Assembly (NCBI GenBank): GCA_029582265.1
Contig: CM055816.1
Coordinates: 33,248,545 to 33,312,544, forward strand
Origin: Zoroaster sp. YZ-2022
Taxonomy: Eukaryota; Echinodermata; Asteroidea; Forcipulatida; Zoroasteridae
DNA: 64,000 nucleotides
Reading direction: 5' to 3'
The notes under the pieces are model-generated. The model was not told the DNA's origin. It searched no databases and saw only the letters and a list, made by a program, of their open reading frames with translations. The translations under genes were made by a program, and so were the position numbers. Positions 34,835 through 46,040 of the stretch are shown here, piece by piece (the first letter of the stretch is position 1; each line of letters starts with the position of its first letter).

Positions 34835-34992
34835 GTAAGTTATCTGTTATTTCGGTTGTTGTTCTTTGTTCATATTTATTGTTTTCGTTTATTAAAAGGT
34901 TCACTTTTGTGGCTTCTAAAGTCAATACATTGTATATAAAATAAGTATAAAATAAATATATCGGTTGCTGCCATGTTCATCCTATTGTATAG

Positions 34993-35076
34993 GTCCAGAT
35001 ATTCCGATGTTCCTTTCCGCTGAAACAGATATCCAACAGCTTTTGAGGACCGGTATGGCAGGTGACATTAATGAAC
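34993..35076 (+). CDS. Transposase gene, exon 4
   Basis: Acceptor CATCCTATTGTATAG, donor GAAC|GTAAGC; 84 bases, phase 1 to phase 1, reading PDIPMFLSAETDIQQLLRT then GMAGDINE. The acidic, amphipathic composition matches the neighbouring exons. No known domain. Confidence 0.45.
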
Positions 35077-35254
35077 GTAAGCCAAAGTGCATTGTTTTTT
35101 ATCTTGACCCTCTGTGGTAGTCTAGCCAGCTCACGATTTGACAATTATTTTCAGAACTATTAATTATGTTTGTAGCTAGTTCATGAATGATGTTACCAGT
35201 TAAAGTATTTCTGAACTACCTGTTTTGTTAATTTACTTTTATTATATTGTGCAG

Positions 35255-35350
35255 ATGTTGATTATGATGGACAGCAGCTGCAGCAGCAAAACAACAAGAG
35301 CAGCAAGAACAAAGACGTTCCTGTCATGCCAGTCGTTCCTGTCATACCAG
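35255..35350 (+). CDS. Transposase gene, exon 5
   Basis: Acceptor TTTATTATATTGTGCAG; 96 bases, phase 1 to phase 1, Gln/Asn/Lys-rich (DYDGQQLQQQNNKSSKNK) followed by a Val-Pro stretch. The donor CCAG|GTTTGA is weak, so the 3' border is uncertain. Confidence 0.4.
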
Positions 35351-35794
35351 GTTTGACAAATACTACATTTAAACATTCTCATCACGCTTTCAATCTTGGC
35401 ATTGATTCTAACCTTTAAACCGCTGTGGCAAACTAGCCTTCTCACGTGTAAAACCATAGCTAATTGTAAACGGTATTAGTAATGTATTTTATTTTGAGAT
35501 AATTATATGATGTTGGTACAGCACACATCCTGTAGAGTGTGAGATTTCCTTGGGATATCTGACAGCTTTGATAAAAATGTGCTTGCCCAAATAAAAAAAA
35601 GAAATACAGTCAGCTGAATAACAATTTACTATGATTCTTAATAATGCGAAAAGATGATACCCTATGATACAAATCATTTGGTAATTTTTTCACCCATCCA
35701 TCTAATGATCTTGAGTATCTCAAAATAGTACGCATTACATACAGAAAGGAAATTAATTATTGAATTGCACATAATACGTTTGATTTATCAACAG

Positions 35795-37488
35795 CCAAAA
35801 AATGTCGCAGACGAACTGCAACATCAAAAAATTATGCAAATCGGCATAAACATCCAATGCTTCCCCCTTGTACCAGTAAGTGTAGGAGGGAATGCACCAA
35901 ACACATTTCAAAGGCTCAACGAGAATCAGTGTGGAGCCACTACTGGGAGATGGAATACGACAGACAGCGAGACTGGATTGTACAAAATGTTGAACAAAAG
36001 CCAAAACTTTCCAAGACAAATTTGGCACAAAGATCACGCCGTTCTAATACCATCATTTGGAACCTTGGATCGAACATCGTGTGCAAGATCTTTTTCCTGC
36101 ATACCCTTGGATACAGGAATGACAAGATGGTTTTCTCAGCTTTGCGTCACATCAAAAAAGATGGTAATATCGTTGTAGGAACATATGGCGATAAACGTGG
36201 GTGCCATGAGCCTCATAACAAACTCTCTGCTGAGTATCGGGATACAGTTGTAAGGCACATTGAATCCTTTGGGCCACAGATTTCCCACTACAAACGGGGA
36301 ACATGCACCGAATCGCAGATACCTTCCATCAGAATTGTGTGTCTCATTGATGTACAACAACTTCGGTGAAAGTGTGGAGCATGTGTGTTCATATACATAC
36401 TACCTTCAAATATTTCAGTCACTCAACATTTCATTCACAACACCCACTAATGACTTATGTAAGAAATGTTTCGTTCATGATAAGTCACACCCCGAAGATG
36501 CACATGAGTGTTCTACATGCGAGTGTTCAGAATGTTTAGTTTATCCCAGTCACAGGCTACATGCTGCACAGGCAAGATCAGCCTTACATGATGATATGCA
36601 GAGGATGACTACAGATGAGAAGTTGCTAGTTGCAACTGTCGATTTGCAGAAAGCTATAACAATTCCCAAGGTTCCCACGGAAGACCACTTCTTTTCACGC
36701 AAATTGGTTGTCTTCAATGAAACTTTTGCAACCCCAGGTAAATATGGGCAAACAACCTGCGTTCTTTGGCACGAGGCCGAAGCTGGCCGAAGTGCAAGCA
36801 ACATTTGCAGCTCCTTTGTTGAGTTTATTCGGAAACATAGAGACAAGGAGGAAATAATTCTCTATGCAGACAATTGCTGCTCACAGAATAAGAACTGGAC
36901 ATTGTTGTCAGCATTGCCAAGGGTGGTGAACAGCCCATCTGTTGCTACTCAAAACATAACAGTGAAGTACCTTGAGCCAGGACACACTTTTATGGCAGCA
37001 GATTCAGTCCATGGAAACATCGGCTCAAAGATGAACACAACAGCCAGACGTACATACATGACTTCACAGACATAGTGGAACTCATCAGTTCCTCTCGCAA
37101 GAACATAAAGTGTGTGATAATGGATCATACCTCAATGATTCTGTTCACAAACCAAGCAAAGAAAGTGAACGTGGTATTGAAGGATGTCAAGGTGGTAAAG
37201 TTCTGTCGTGGGTCTCTTAACATGTTCATTAAGACATGCCATAATGCAAACACCTACAAGGAGGTAAGTATCCTGAAAAGAGCTGAAGTCAGAGAGATAG
37301 AGTCCAAAATGGCCGCAAATCAAAACACAGTCAACTGCCTACCACGAATGGAAAAGCCTAGAGGTATACCACCAATTAAGAAGAAAGAATTACTGAAACT
37401 TGCTGTCGCAATGCCACCCCACAAGAAGGCATTCTATCAGAACCTTGTTGCTACTGAAGGTATCAATGATCTTGAAGTAGAGGTCTAA
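35795..37488 (+). pseudogene. Transposase gene, catalytic exon, two frameshifts
   Basis: Acceptor TTGATTTATCAACAG opens a basic start (KKCRRRTA), a Cys cluster (PPCTSKCRREC), then HYWEMEYDRQRDWI and VCKIFFLHTLGYRNDKMV, a helical DNA-binding-like part. A one-base loss in GGGG near 36297 shifts the frame; the protein continues with HAPNRRYLPSELCVSLMYNN, a second zinc-finger-like Cys/His group (LCKKCFVHDKSH ... CSTCECSEC), VATVDLQKAI (candidate first Asp), ILYADNCCSQNKNW (candidate second Asp) and GHTFMAADSVHGNIG. A second shift near 37025 leads to DFTDIVELISSSRKN and a stop at 37488. This layout is shared by uncharacterised transposase-like proteins of many animals with an RNase H-type DDE core; the third acidic residue is not clear here. 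Function is inferred: cut-and-paste transposition in the nucleus. Confidence 0.65.
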
Positions 37489-39338
37489 TGTGGTGTGTAA
37501 GTGCCTGAGGTGACGAGTTCTTACAGGTGACAGACCCGAGTTGTTACATTTCTTAAAGCCCTACCTCGAATTGGGAAGGATGTGATTTCGTGGTTGACGA
37601 GTTAGTTGTTAAAATACTACTTATTAAAAAATTATAATTGATATAAAACATTTCTGGATGTTTCCCGGCCTGAAATGTTCACATATGAGAGAATGATACG
37701 ACACGTAAACGTTTAAGGGTTGTATGTGTTGATTTGTATTCTAAATTTATGTTACACTAAAACGTTACAATCTTTCTCAGAGGCAAACTGCTCCAGTTTG
37801 CCTTTGCCTCTGAGAAAGATCGTGTCAGTCTAAACGTCAGGCCCTTCTAACTTATAAGTATCATACATTTCAGGTCAATATAGTTGGAAGCAGTTTGCAA
37901 CATCATATTATTTTAATTGCCAATATTTTTGTTGTCATACGCAATTCAGGGAGTAATATAAAATCCGCATTAAAATTACATTACTAATGTAAATGAATTG
38001 TGTTTAAATATTTGAATGGTCACAAATTAATTTAACCGAACTACATTATTATTGAAGAAAAAACATGAATTTTCAGTGTTGTTAATTGCCTTACAATAAA
38101 TCTTCGAGTATTATAATGAAGTTTCAGTTATATAACACAAATGATTTGGTTAGAACCGTTTACTGAATTCAATATTGAAATATATTATTTTTGTCTGCAA
38201 TGGTAAACGAATGTGTCATGATATTACAGGGTATACTTTATTGAAGATTGTTTGCAATATGAACTGCATTTACCAACCCAGTGTTTGTAATTACTTTGCA
38301 ATTATTTATGTTGAGGGGAATGCTTTCAATAGAGATCTCTAAATTTTGTGCTAAATAAGAATTCATTTAAATTTTGACCTGGTATCAATATGATTGTTCC
38401 AAGGGAAAAACATTTTGAATGATATTATTTGTATCGGGTTGCATTTTTTATTTTAAACTGGAATAAACTTTAAACAATTTATTATTACACATGTATTATT
38501 ATTATTTTGTTTTATCTCTTTTTAATTAATTTTTTTGGCGGGGGGGGGGGGGGTGGGAGGGTTGTAGGGTGACTGGTTGTGGATGTGCCAATTCAACTTT
38601 TAATGCAATTTCATTTTATGCAAATGTTCTGGACAGGTTTGTGTGTTCCGAATTGGCAATACAATTTTAATTTAATTTAAATATTAATTGTAATTAATCT
38701 CGTTTTCAAGTTAAATTACACAATAATTGTTAATTATATGATATTAATGTTTTAATGTTTAATGTTTTTTGGCCTGGTGTGATTGTGACAAGGGAGCGAG
38801 AATGGTTTCAGGACTAAGTTCACTACTAACCGTAGTGGATATTTGTAGGGACTGGTTGGGATTGTGCCAAGTAAAGTTTAATGCAATATTCTATAAACGT
38901 TTCTTCAAAAAATTTCCTGCAATAAAATTTGAATTCACCATAAAATTTAATTGTATTTAGACTCATTTCTTGTGTTATGGTAAAATGATATCAAAAACAT
39001 ACGCCCTTTTCCTGTTTCAATTCAGTTATTATAACGAATTAAATGAAGATACACCTTTTTACCAAATTACTTCTAATTCATTTTCAGACTAACATTAGAT
39101 ACATCCTTCTGTTATGAAAACATTGCTTTTTGGCTTGATGATATTTCATGGTAAAAAGGCTCAACTTTTTTTAAATCCATATCATTAAAAAACTAGAAAT
39201 CACAAGGAAAAAAAATTTTGTCTCACATTAAACAAAAACATTTACAAGCCAAGGTAGAAAAATATTTTGCTTTCGAATGTAAAATGAAAAAAATGTAAGA
39301 CCTTGAACTTTCAAATGGGTTTTTCTCAAAACATGTTT
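37489..39338. other. 3' non-coding part of the 8.6 kb element
   Basis: Very AT-rich, no exon seen. It contains an inverted pair around CAGAGGCAAACTGCTCC / GTTTGCCTTTGCCTCTG near 37780-37815, a G run at 38537-38552, two related GACTGGTTG-TGCCAA segments (38570 and 38850), and the subterminal ATACACC/TTTTTACC words from 39000 on. Confidence 0.5.
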
Positions 39339-39374
39339 TTTCAAGTTACACCCTTTTGCCATGAGGGGGCCGAG
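39339..39374 (-). repeat. Right inverted repeat of the 8.6 kb element
   Basis: Complement of 30804-30839 with about three mismatches in 36. It abuts the dispersed repeat beginning TTGTACATCGAACG at 39375. Confidence 0.8.
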
Positions 39375-39640
39375 TTGTACATCGAACGATAGCTCGCGCG
39401 CTTGCTCTGTGTGTGGACCAAGTTTAATGTTGATTTTCTCCGAAGCGCGAAATTCAAAAACGAAACGGGCCGCAAAGTGATGGTTGTCTTCATCGCTCGA
39501 TAATTCCGGAATGGAATAAGCTACGGAAATAACATTTGTATCATTGGAAAGCCCGTGAGTTACTTGTTAACCTAGTATACATATCTATGAATGTCAGATC
39601 TGGGGGAAAGGTCTCATTTCGACGGAGCGGGTCACATATG
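39375..39640 (+). repeat. Dispersed repeat, copy 1
   Basis: About 265 bp nearly identical to 58634-58888, from TTGTACATCGAACGATAG to GGAGCGGGTCACA. The terminal GGGTCACA is shared with the ends of the small element at 54843-55091, so these look like members of one inverted-repeat transposon family. No coding sequence is evident. Confidence 0.85.
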
Positions 39641-39871
39641 TCACTTCGTGAAAACTGCGACGATTTATCTCCAAACCATCCACAGATTACCATTTTAATT
39701 TCATATGCTCTATTATTTTCACTTATATATAATAATATCCCTAACTGTGTACTTATTAAATGTGTACAACATCTTCATCAATCCAGTTCCCTTCACATTT
39801 GCCTTCACCATCATCTTCAAGCTTACCTTCAGTGTTTCTCTCGGAAATTCCTTCAGAAATCTTTTCACCAC

Positions 39872-40339
39872 TCAGTTTATCTTCAAACATTCTTGGCTTA
39901 GTACATCTTTTCTTTGCTTCTTATCACCTTGAGGAGATGCCAACCCCAAGGCAACATGAGAGGGAGATGAGATCTCAGATGTAGGAGGGGTAACATGGGA
40001 GCACATAAACACAGAGGAATGAGATGAGATGGATGACAGAGGGGGTGTGATATGAACTTCGAGATTTTGTACATCTTTTCTTTGCTTCTTATCACCTTGA
40101 GGAGATGCCAACCCCAAGGCAACATGAGAGGGAGATGAAATGGAACATGGAGAAGGGGTCACATGGGAGCACATAGAAGGGGAGGAATGAGATGAAGATG
40201 TGGATAAAGGAGTGGATGTGATATGAGACTGTACATCAACAGACAAGGGGGACATACATCGCCGTTCTTCCTTCTGCTTGGCCCGATGGCGCCTCATCGC
40301 ATCCCTATTCGCTTTGGCCTTGGCTCGGTAGTTTGGCAT
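39872..40339 (-). CDS. Basic, serine-rich repeat protein, N-terminal part
   Basis: A 155-codon frame opens with MPNYRAKAKANRDAMRRHRA and KQKEERR, a highly basic helix. It is followed by Ser/Pro/Thr-rich sequence in which SSPSHVALGLASPQGDKKQ occurs twice, 56 codons apart, reflecting a tandem DNA duplication of about 168 bp. Downstream on the minus strand another frame continues with VVKRFLKEFPRETLKVSLKM (39870-39790), so a frameshift probably truncates it. Short basic starts of this kind are common in transposon-encoded proteins of animals; no domain is assigned. Identity and function are unknown. Confidence 0.4.
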   Translation of the reverse strand: MPNYRAKAKANRDAMRRHRAKQKEERRCMSPLSVDVQSHITSTPLSTSSSHSSPSMCSHVTPSPCSISSPSHVALGLASPQGDKKQRKDVQNLEVHITPPLSSISSHSSVFMCSHVTPPTSEISSPSHVALGLASPQGDKKQRKDVLSQECLKIN

Positions 40340-42429
40340 CGTCTATTGAAAGAGTAACACAATTGATTTGCTGATTTTTTGGATTTTTACAAAACAAATC
40401 TAAAAATCTGATTTTAAAAATTTAAATCAGATTTGTTTTCATTTCTTTAAATTTATAAAATTTAGATTTGCTGGAGTGACTTTATTCAATTGAATGTAAC
40501 ATAATATAATGCTGCACTAATAAAAGCATTATTTTTAAAATCTTAATTGTCTGTAGAAATGTGTAGGCCTACAAAATTTTGATGACTGTAACTCCAAATT
40601 GAACTGACAAAGTATATCTCTGTTGTAATAATTTTTCCCATGGAAATCCCCTGTCTGATTACCCAATGGAAATTTCATAGCTTGTGGGTTTTTCCAATTT
40701 TTTTACAGACCATGGTAGAAAGATGAGCTTAACCCAATTAATATGGTATCTACTTAAGATTTTGAATAAAATGTAAACAAAAAATAAGTTATAAAAACGT
40801 TCCAGAGTACATGTCCCACAAAAATTTGTTTTGTGTTAACTTTGTGTTAGTGTAATGTTGATCTAGTACAGATATCATTCCAAAACTGTTTGCCTACCAA
40901 TTAGTTAAAGTATTGTTACCATTAAAGTGTTTTTATGTATTAAAAGAAGATAATAGAAAAATAGTTTGATTTTATATTCAACATTTAGAAATGCTGTATG
41001 AGATTGGTACTTATAAACATCTGCTTGTCAAATTTATGGGGGTGATGGTTTTGGGGTTCTTTTAAATATTCTAAACCTCTTAATTAGTATGATCCAGTTG
41101 GTTATATTTACTAAATTGATGTTACATTAAACTTACAAATAAGAACAATCTCAGAATTTTTTTTTCTTCAAAAAACTTATTTAAATCAACCAACCCTGAT
41201 AAATTTCTCAACTGACAGGTATTATCTAATGTCAATGATGCAAGTTGTACACAATATATAAATTATTTATACTATAGAAATGTACATCAACATCTGTCCG
41301 ATTTTCTCCCTCAAATGTTGCTTGCTTGCTTGATTCTACTGCCACCACAAACTTACTTTTTGTCAAATAACGGACATCGTTACACATGTCCTCAAACTCG
41401 CCAAATTGCATGGAGAAATAAACTATGTACATACAGTGTGCATTTTGTTAATCATTGAGTGGTACAGCAAAAGTAAGCTTTCAAAATAATTCATACCAAC
41501 CAAAACCAGTGAGCTTTATGGTGCCTAGGCACCAGTGTTCAATATGTTGTAGTGTAACAAATCTTCCTCAAATTAAGTCAATTGTTTGTCTATCGAGACA
41601 TACACATCACATGTTTAATGACAGAAAATAAAGTCATCAATCTTATATAATAAGGCATGTCACTTCACACATCATCTAGGCTAGCAAAATAAATAAATGC
41701 AAAACATTCGACCAGACATTATTATAAAAATTTCTTGCCAAACTGAATCTGTACATAATTTATTGTAACCGACTACACTTTGACGACTAAGTAAGACTAA
41801 AAATAATAGGCCCCACAATTTTAACCCATGGCAATGGACATTAGTTTACAATAGGATTGTGACTTTTCTAAAATACAGACCAATGCATTCCTTGGCCAAT
41901 ACCACTAATGCACTATGTCAAGTGATCAAGTCAGATATTTATCGTAGTGGCTGAACTAGCCAACCCTATCACTTGTAACTGGTTACACTCACAGAGTACC
42001 ATTATGATTGGTAAAATAAATATATTTATTTTCCTGAATTTGAGCAGAGTATACAGTTCGACACGTTCGATCTTTTCAGAGCCAACACTCCTCCAAGAGA
42101 GTTTTATACATGGTTGTACCCGCAAGTTCACTAGTATTTGTAATAGTTACTTTCCTACTATCCACACCATGCAAAGCTTCAAACATCATTTATCATCAAT
42201 CATTGTTTTTTGTACCTTGTTATAACTTATTGTAAGTAACAACTAACATAACATATAACTAAGCCTATCTCAACTGTTTAAAATTCACTAACTGTAGTCA
42301 AAAAAGGATGTCAAAAGTAAAACGACGGACTGTAGTTATACTTGAACTGTAATCTGTGTTGTTATAACAAGTCATTCTTAAAAATAAAACAATACATTTC
42401 AACTGTTTAACAAAATTTGTTGACAGACT
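40340..42429. other. No gene seen, AT-rich
   Basis: Nothing beyond short chance frames. A minus frame at 41432-41232 contains FEDMCNDVRYLTKS before AAAAA|GTAAGT, a possible donor, but no acceptor or neighbouring exon supports it. Confidence 0.5.
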
Positions 42430-42699
42430 TCGTCGTATTCGTCCTTACCGTTCTGCAAAAAAGTCAGGTCTTGTTCCCAACTTCTAAAACAATTAACCAA
42501 GCCAAGTGAGCACGTATTCATAATGCACGTTGAGGACCACATTTTTAAACCCTACGTGTGTTTAACTAAATGCCGCAAGGGCTATCTTTACGGATACTTT
42601 ATATAGCGCCCTCAGCACGTATACATAATGCACGGTCTAGACGACATTGCTGCAACTTCCAAGTGCTTTTTGTATACGTATTTAATTCGCAGCACATTA

Positions 42700-43630
42700 C
42701 ATTTGTGCACAAATGTGAGAAATTGCATTAATTCTAAGTTTATTGCTTCAAAAATTCATAAATTCTGAACCACATGGCAGAAATTGATAATCTTTGTAGA
42801 TTGTGTCCGGCATCATCCATGTTATAGTTCATAAAATATATGACCCATAACGACCCCTACTTCCAGTTCAACAGAAAGCTCAAATTCAAACAGTTTTAAA
42901 CAGTCTACATACAATGTGCCGAAAACTAAACTTTGTTGTATTAGGTCAAACTATACACCAAATTGTACAATAAAAAACTTAGTATGAAAAACTAAATTTC
43001 GTCATCGTGACGTCATCCGGTTACCATTTACAGTCTCATGAATATTTAATTAGCAAATACATTTTGAACCATAACTCAAGAAGTATACACTCGATACTTA
43101 AACTTTTTGCTGTTATAGACTTGATGGGTACTGTGAATGTGCGCTGTGGTATCGTGACCTCATAATGACCTCTACTTCCGGTTCAACAGGAAGTTTGAAT
43201 AAAAATCAATATTTTAGGGTACAAAAACAATGCGATGAAGTTTCTTTAACATATTAGAACAAAAATAGTACTGAGGAATTCTTATTATTTTTTTGACTGC
43301 ACCCAAACATCCTCACGAATGAAATGCAAATAAACCACACATTATAAATCGTAACAGCTTTGTGTTCGTCCGAAGGACAAACACCTTGCAAAAACAAAGG
43401 TCAAGATCATTTCATGCAGACTCCTGTACCTTACAACTTATCTGACATTAAATTCACAAACACGACCCCACTTTGACCTTTCCTTCCAGTCCAAACAGGA
43501 CAAAACAAGACACCCTCAATATCAGTCTCCGTTGAAATAGTTCATGGCATACTCCATTAAGTATCTAAGGTCAAGGTCATTAACTGTAAACAACACAACG
43601 TCATTAACGTAACAGCTCTGTTCGTCCAAA
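42700..43630. repeat. Mosaic of dispersed repeats
   Basis: Blocks such as TCTGAACCACATGGCAGAAA, CATGTTATAGTTCAT, CTTCCGGTTCAACAGGAAG and ATAACTCAAGAAGTATACAC recur at 46270-46420, 46950-47100 and partly 47590. The palindrome GTTCGTCC-N-GGACAAAC occurs at 43364 and 43620 and again at 47337. These are fragments of one or more non-coding element families; no exon is supported. Confidence 0.6.
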
Positions 43631-44115
43631 GGACAAACAACTAAATGTCTAGTTATTATTATTATTCTTTCTTTATCCCCAAACCCCATTGACTTAACAT
43701 GTGACTTTTCTTAACGCCAAATGTCCTTCTTTGAATCATCATAAGTATATAAATCATATACCATATGAAAGCTTATGTCTTGACATAGATTCTGAATTAA
43801 TTTGACTAGGATTCTTAATTAATTAGCTTAGTTATAGTCACATGAATAATTAATTAGGCAATCTTGTAACGAGCATAGCTCAATAAGTATACACCCGATC
43901 ATCAAACTTTTTTCAGTTATACATTTGTGGGGTACTGTAGATGTGCCTTTTGGCCTGCAATGTCTTGTGACGTCATCATGACATCATTTATAGCGCGTTT
44001 TGTATCTGTGTACAAAACACATGCACTGTGTGACCAAGTCGCTTCATTAATCGCTAGTGAATCTCAATATGTCTTTGTACATAGTACACGCACAAATATC
44101 ACGGTGGGCTGAAGC
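43618..44115 (+). repeat. Long direct repeat, copy A
   Basis: About 480 bp similar to 47338-47870 in direct orientation: CTAAATGTCTAGTTATTATT through CAAACCCCATTGACTTAAC, GGGGTACTGTAGATGTGCC, GTGACGTCATCATGACATC to the AATTAA..GACGATCT region. Copy A has no primer-binding-like site after it. It may be an old solo LTR or a related repeat. Confidence 0.7.
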
Positions 44116-44338
44116 GAGTCTAATTAAAAACGATCTCTGAACGTAGTTTTCGTTATTGGATTTTTCCTCTCGGTAACCTACGTACCAGCGGTTTGCCCCG
44201 GTGTGACCGCGGTGATGCACAACTTGTCCGTACATGTCAGAGTTGTGTCGTTGGTTTAACATACGTTAGGATTATTCGGTGAAGTGAAAGACGATCACCG
44301 TTTAACCCTTTGTTTACCGCCGGGACTTTCATTTGAAG
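44116..44338 (+). ncRNA. Possible first exon of a spliced noncoding transcript
   Basis: GC-richer sequence with no long frame ends at ATTTGAAG|GTATGT, a strong donor. Only a 13-codon frame starting at 44215 is present. Possible following exons are 45209-45242 (acceptor TTTTTACTCCAG, donor ACGAG|GTGTGT) and 46027-46073 (acceptor TTCATTTTACAG, donor AACAAG|GTAAGC). Coding capacity across these is minimal. The transcription start and the exon chain are inference. Confidence 0.25.
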
Positions 44339-46040
44339 GTATGTACACTTCCACATTTATTATACATGTATATTTGTTTTAGTATACAGCTAATGACTAT
44401 ACAAAACTAACGTTAACATTTTGTCATTAGTGTGCTGGCCATGTAAATGTGTATGTGTGTACGGGTTGACTGTATGCTAGCTAGTGTACAACCCATTGTC
44501 ATTGTTCTGTACAATGGATGGAGGGGTCATCATGATATGTGGACATGATCGGTTCGCTGTTTTATTAACAAAATACACACACATGGGGATGTTACAGTAC
44601 TACTAACGTTACTAGTGGGTAAACCATCTACAGTTTACACTACTTAATGGTGTGGATGATGAACATCATGTACGTTTTTCTGCACTCAAACAATTATTCA
44701 TTAACTTTTGATGAATCTATGCCCTCCCCACACAGAAAAAGACAAAATGAGAAAAGAAAAGCATTTTATGGGCAGATTTATTGTGGAAAACTACTTACTT
44801 AGGGCTGTGCATTTTGTTTTATTTCGCACCAAATTTTTTAAACGATGTGTTGTCGCTCAATTCCTAGCATGTCTTGAGAAAGCTTAAAATGTTTATTGTT
44901 TCTTTTTACATTGAATAATTGATTAATTGGCCATCAATTCTTAGGCATGTATTCATCACCATCTAAGCTGAGTTTGTATTAGCAGAACCTTAATTATGAA
45001 TAACAATTTACAAATTTCAATATCTAGAAAAACTTAAAGGGGACTACACCAATATTATATACACTATCAGTATATCTTGAATATATACATGTATCTCAAT
45101 TAGTATAAATAGTACATGTAATTGTCTACAGCCCATCGTATCATAACTACACACAAGTATTAATCCTTCACACTTGTAAAATAAAGTTTTCCACCCTTTT
45201 TACTCCAGATTGAAACCAAAGAACACTTGCTACTCCTACGAGGTGTGTCAGAGTCTGTATAACTTTTCGATCCAGTGGCCAGGAGTTGAAGTCGATTCTT
45301 CAAAAAGGAGTTAATGTATGTTTCAAATTAATGTATATGGATCTATCCTATCTGTAGAAGTCTGTACCTTCATGAGAATTGTTTTCAGTACCTTAAAACA
45401 CATTTAACTAATTTAAGGTATTTTTTTAACATGTTAGAACAATCATAGTACACAGGAATTTTTTTTGGACTAGACCCAAAATTCCCCAGACGTGTAGTTA
45501 TAAAACAATATCTGTTGTGTGATCTAGTAAAATGTATATTACTGAGAGTTGGGCTATGTAAACATAGTAAACATCCCCCACTCTTGTCAGCCTTGCTATA
45601 CATTTTGTCAGATTATCCAATTCAAGGTCATAGTTATTTTTATGCAAGCATTTAGGATAGTTGAACCCAAGTACTGACCATCAATCCCATAAACACAAGT
45701 TGGTGTAAAGATATTAAAGGGACAGTATTGCCACAATCAGAGCAGACTTTCTACAGGGCATGGAATCGGTGTCCTTGTTAAAGATAAACACATTGACTGA
45801 AAATTACTGGCTCATTTATGCAGCAGCAACACGAACATGACCTTATCATGTGAATATTATTTTTAGTCACTGAGTTCATCTACAACATGAACTCTGAAAG
45901 CCACATTTAAACAATAACTTTACAAAGACTATTTATGAACATGTATTTTCAACAGTTACAGAGAAATAAATACATAAAACAATCAGAAGATCATTTCATT
46001 ATTGTTTGTTTCTGTTCATTTTACAGTTATCCTTCAAATT

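Larger units (their letters stand above)
30804..39374. mobile_element. 8.6 kb DNA transposon with inverted repeats
   Basis: The left end starts CTCGGCCCCCTCATGGC and the right end is its complement. Over about 36 bases there are three mismatches (30804-30839 against 39374-39339). Both subterminal regions carry several degenerate copies of a GGTGTAT/ATACACC word next to TTTTGCC (about 30825-31380 on the left, 39000-39360 on the right). Inside lies a plus-strand gene with at least six exons (31573-37488) coding for a putative DDE-type transposase. Target-site duplication is not evident: the left flank is gypsy pol and the right flank belongs to a dispersed repeat also found at 58634. I do not assign a named superfamily. 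Confidence 0.7.
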
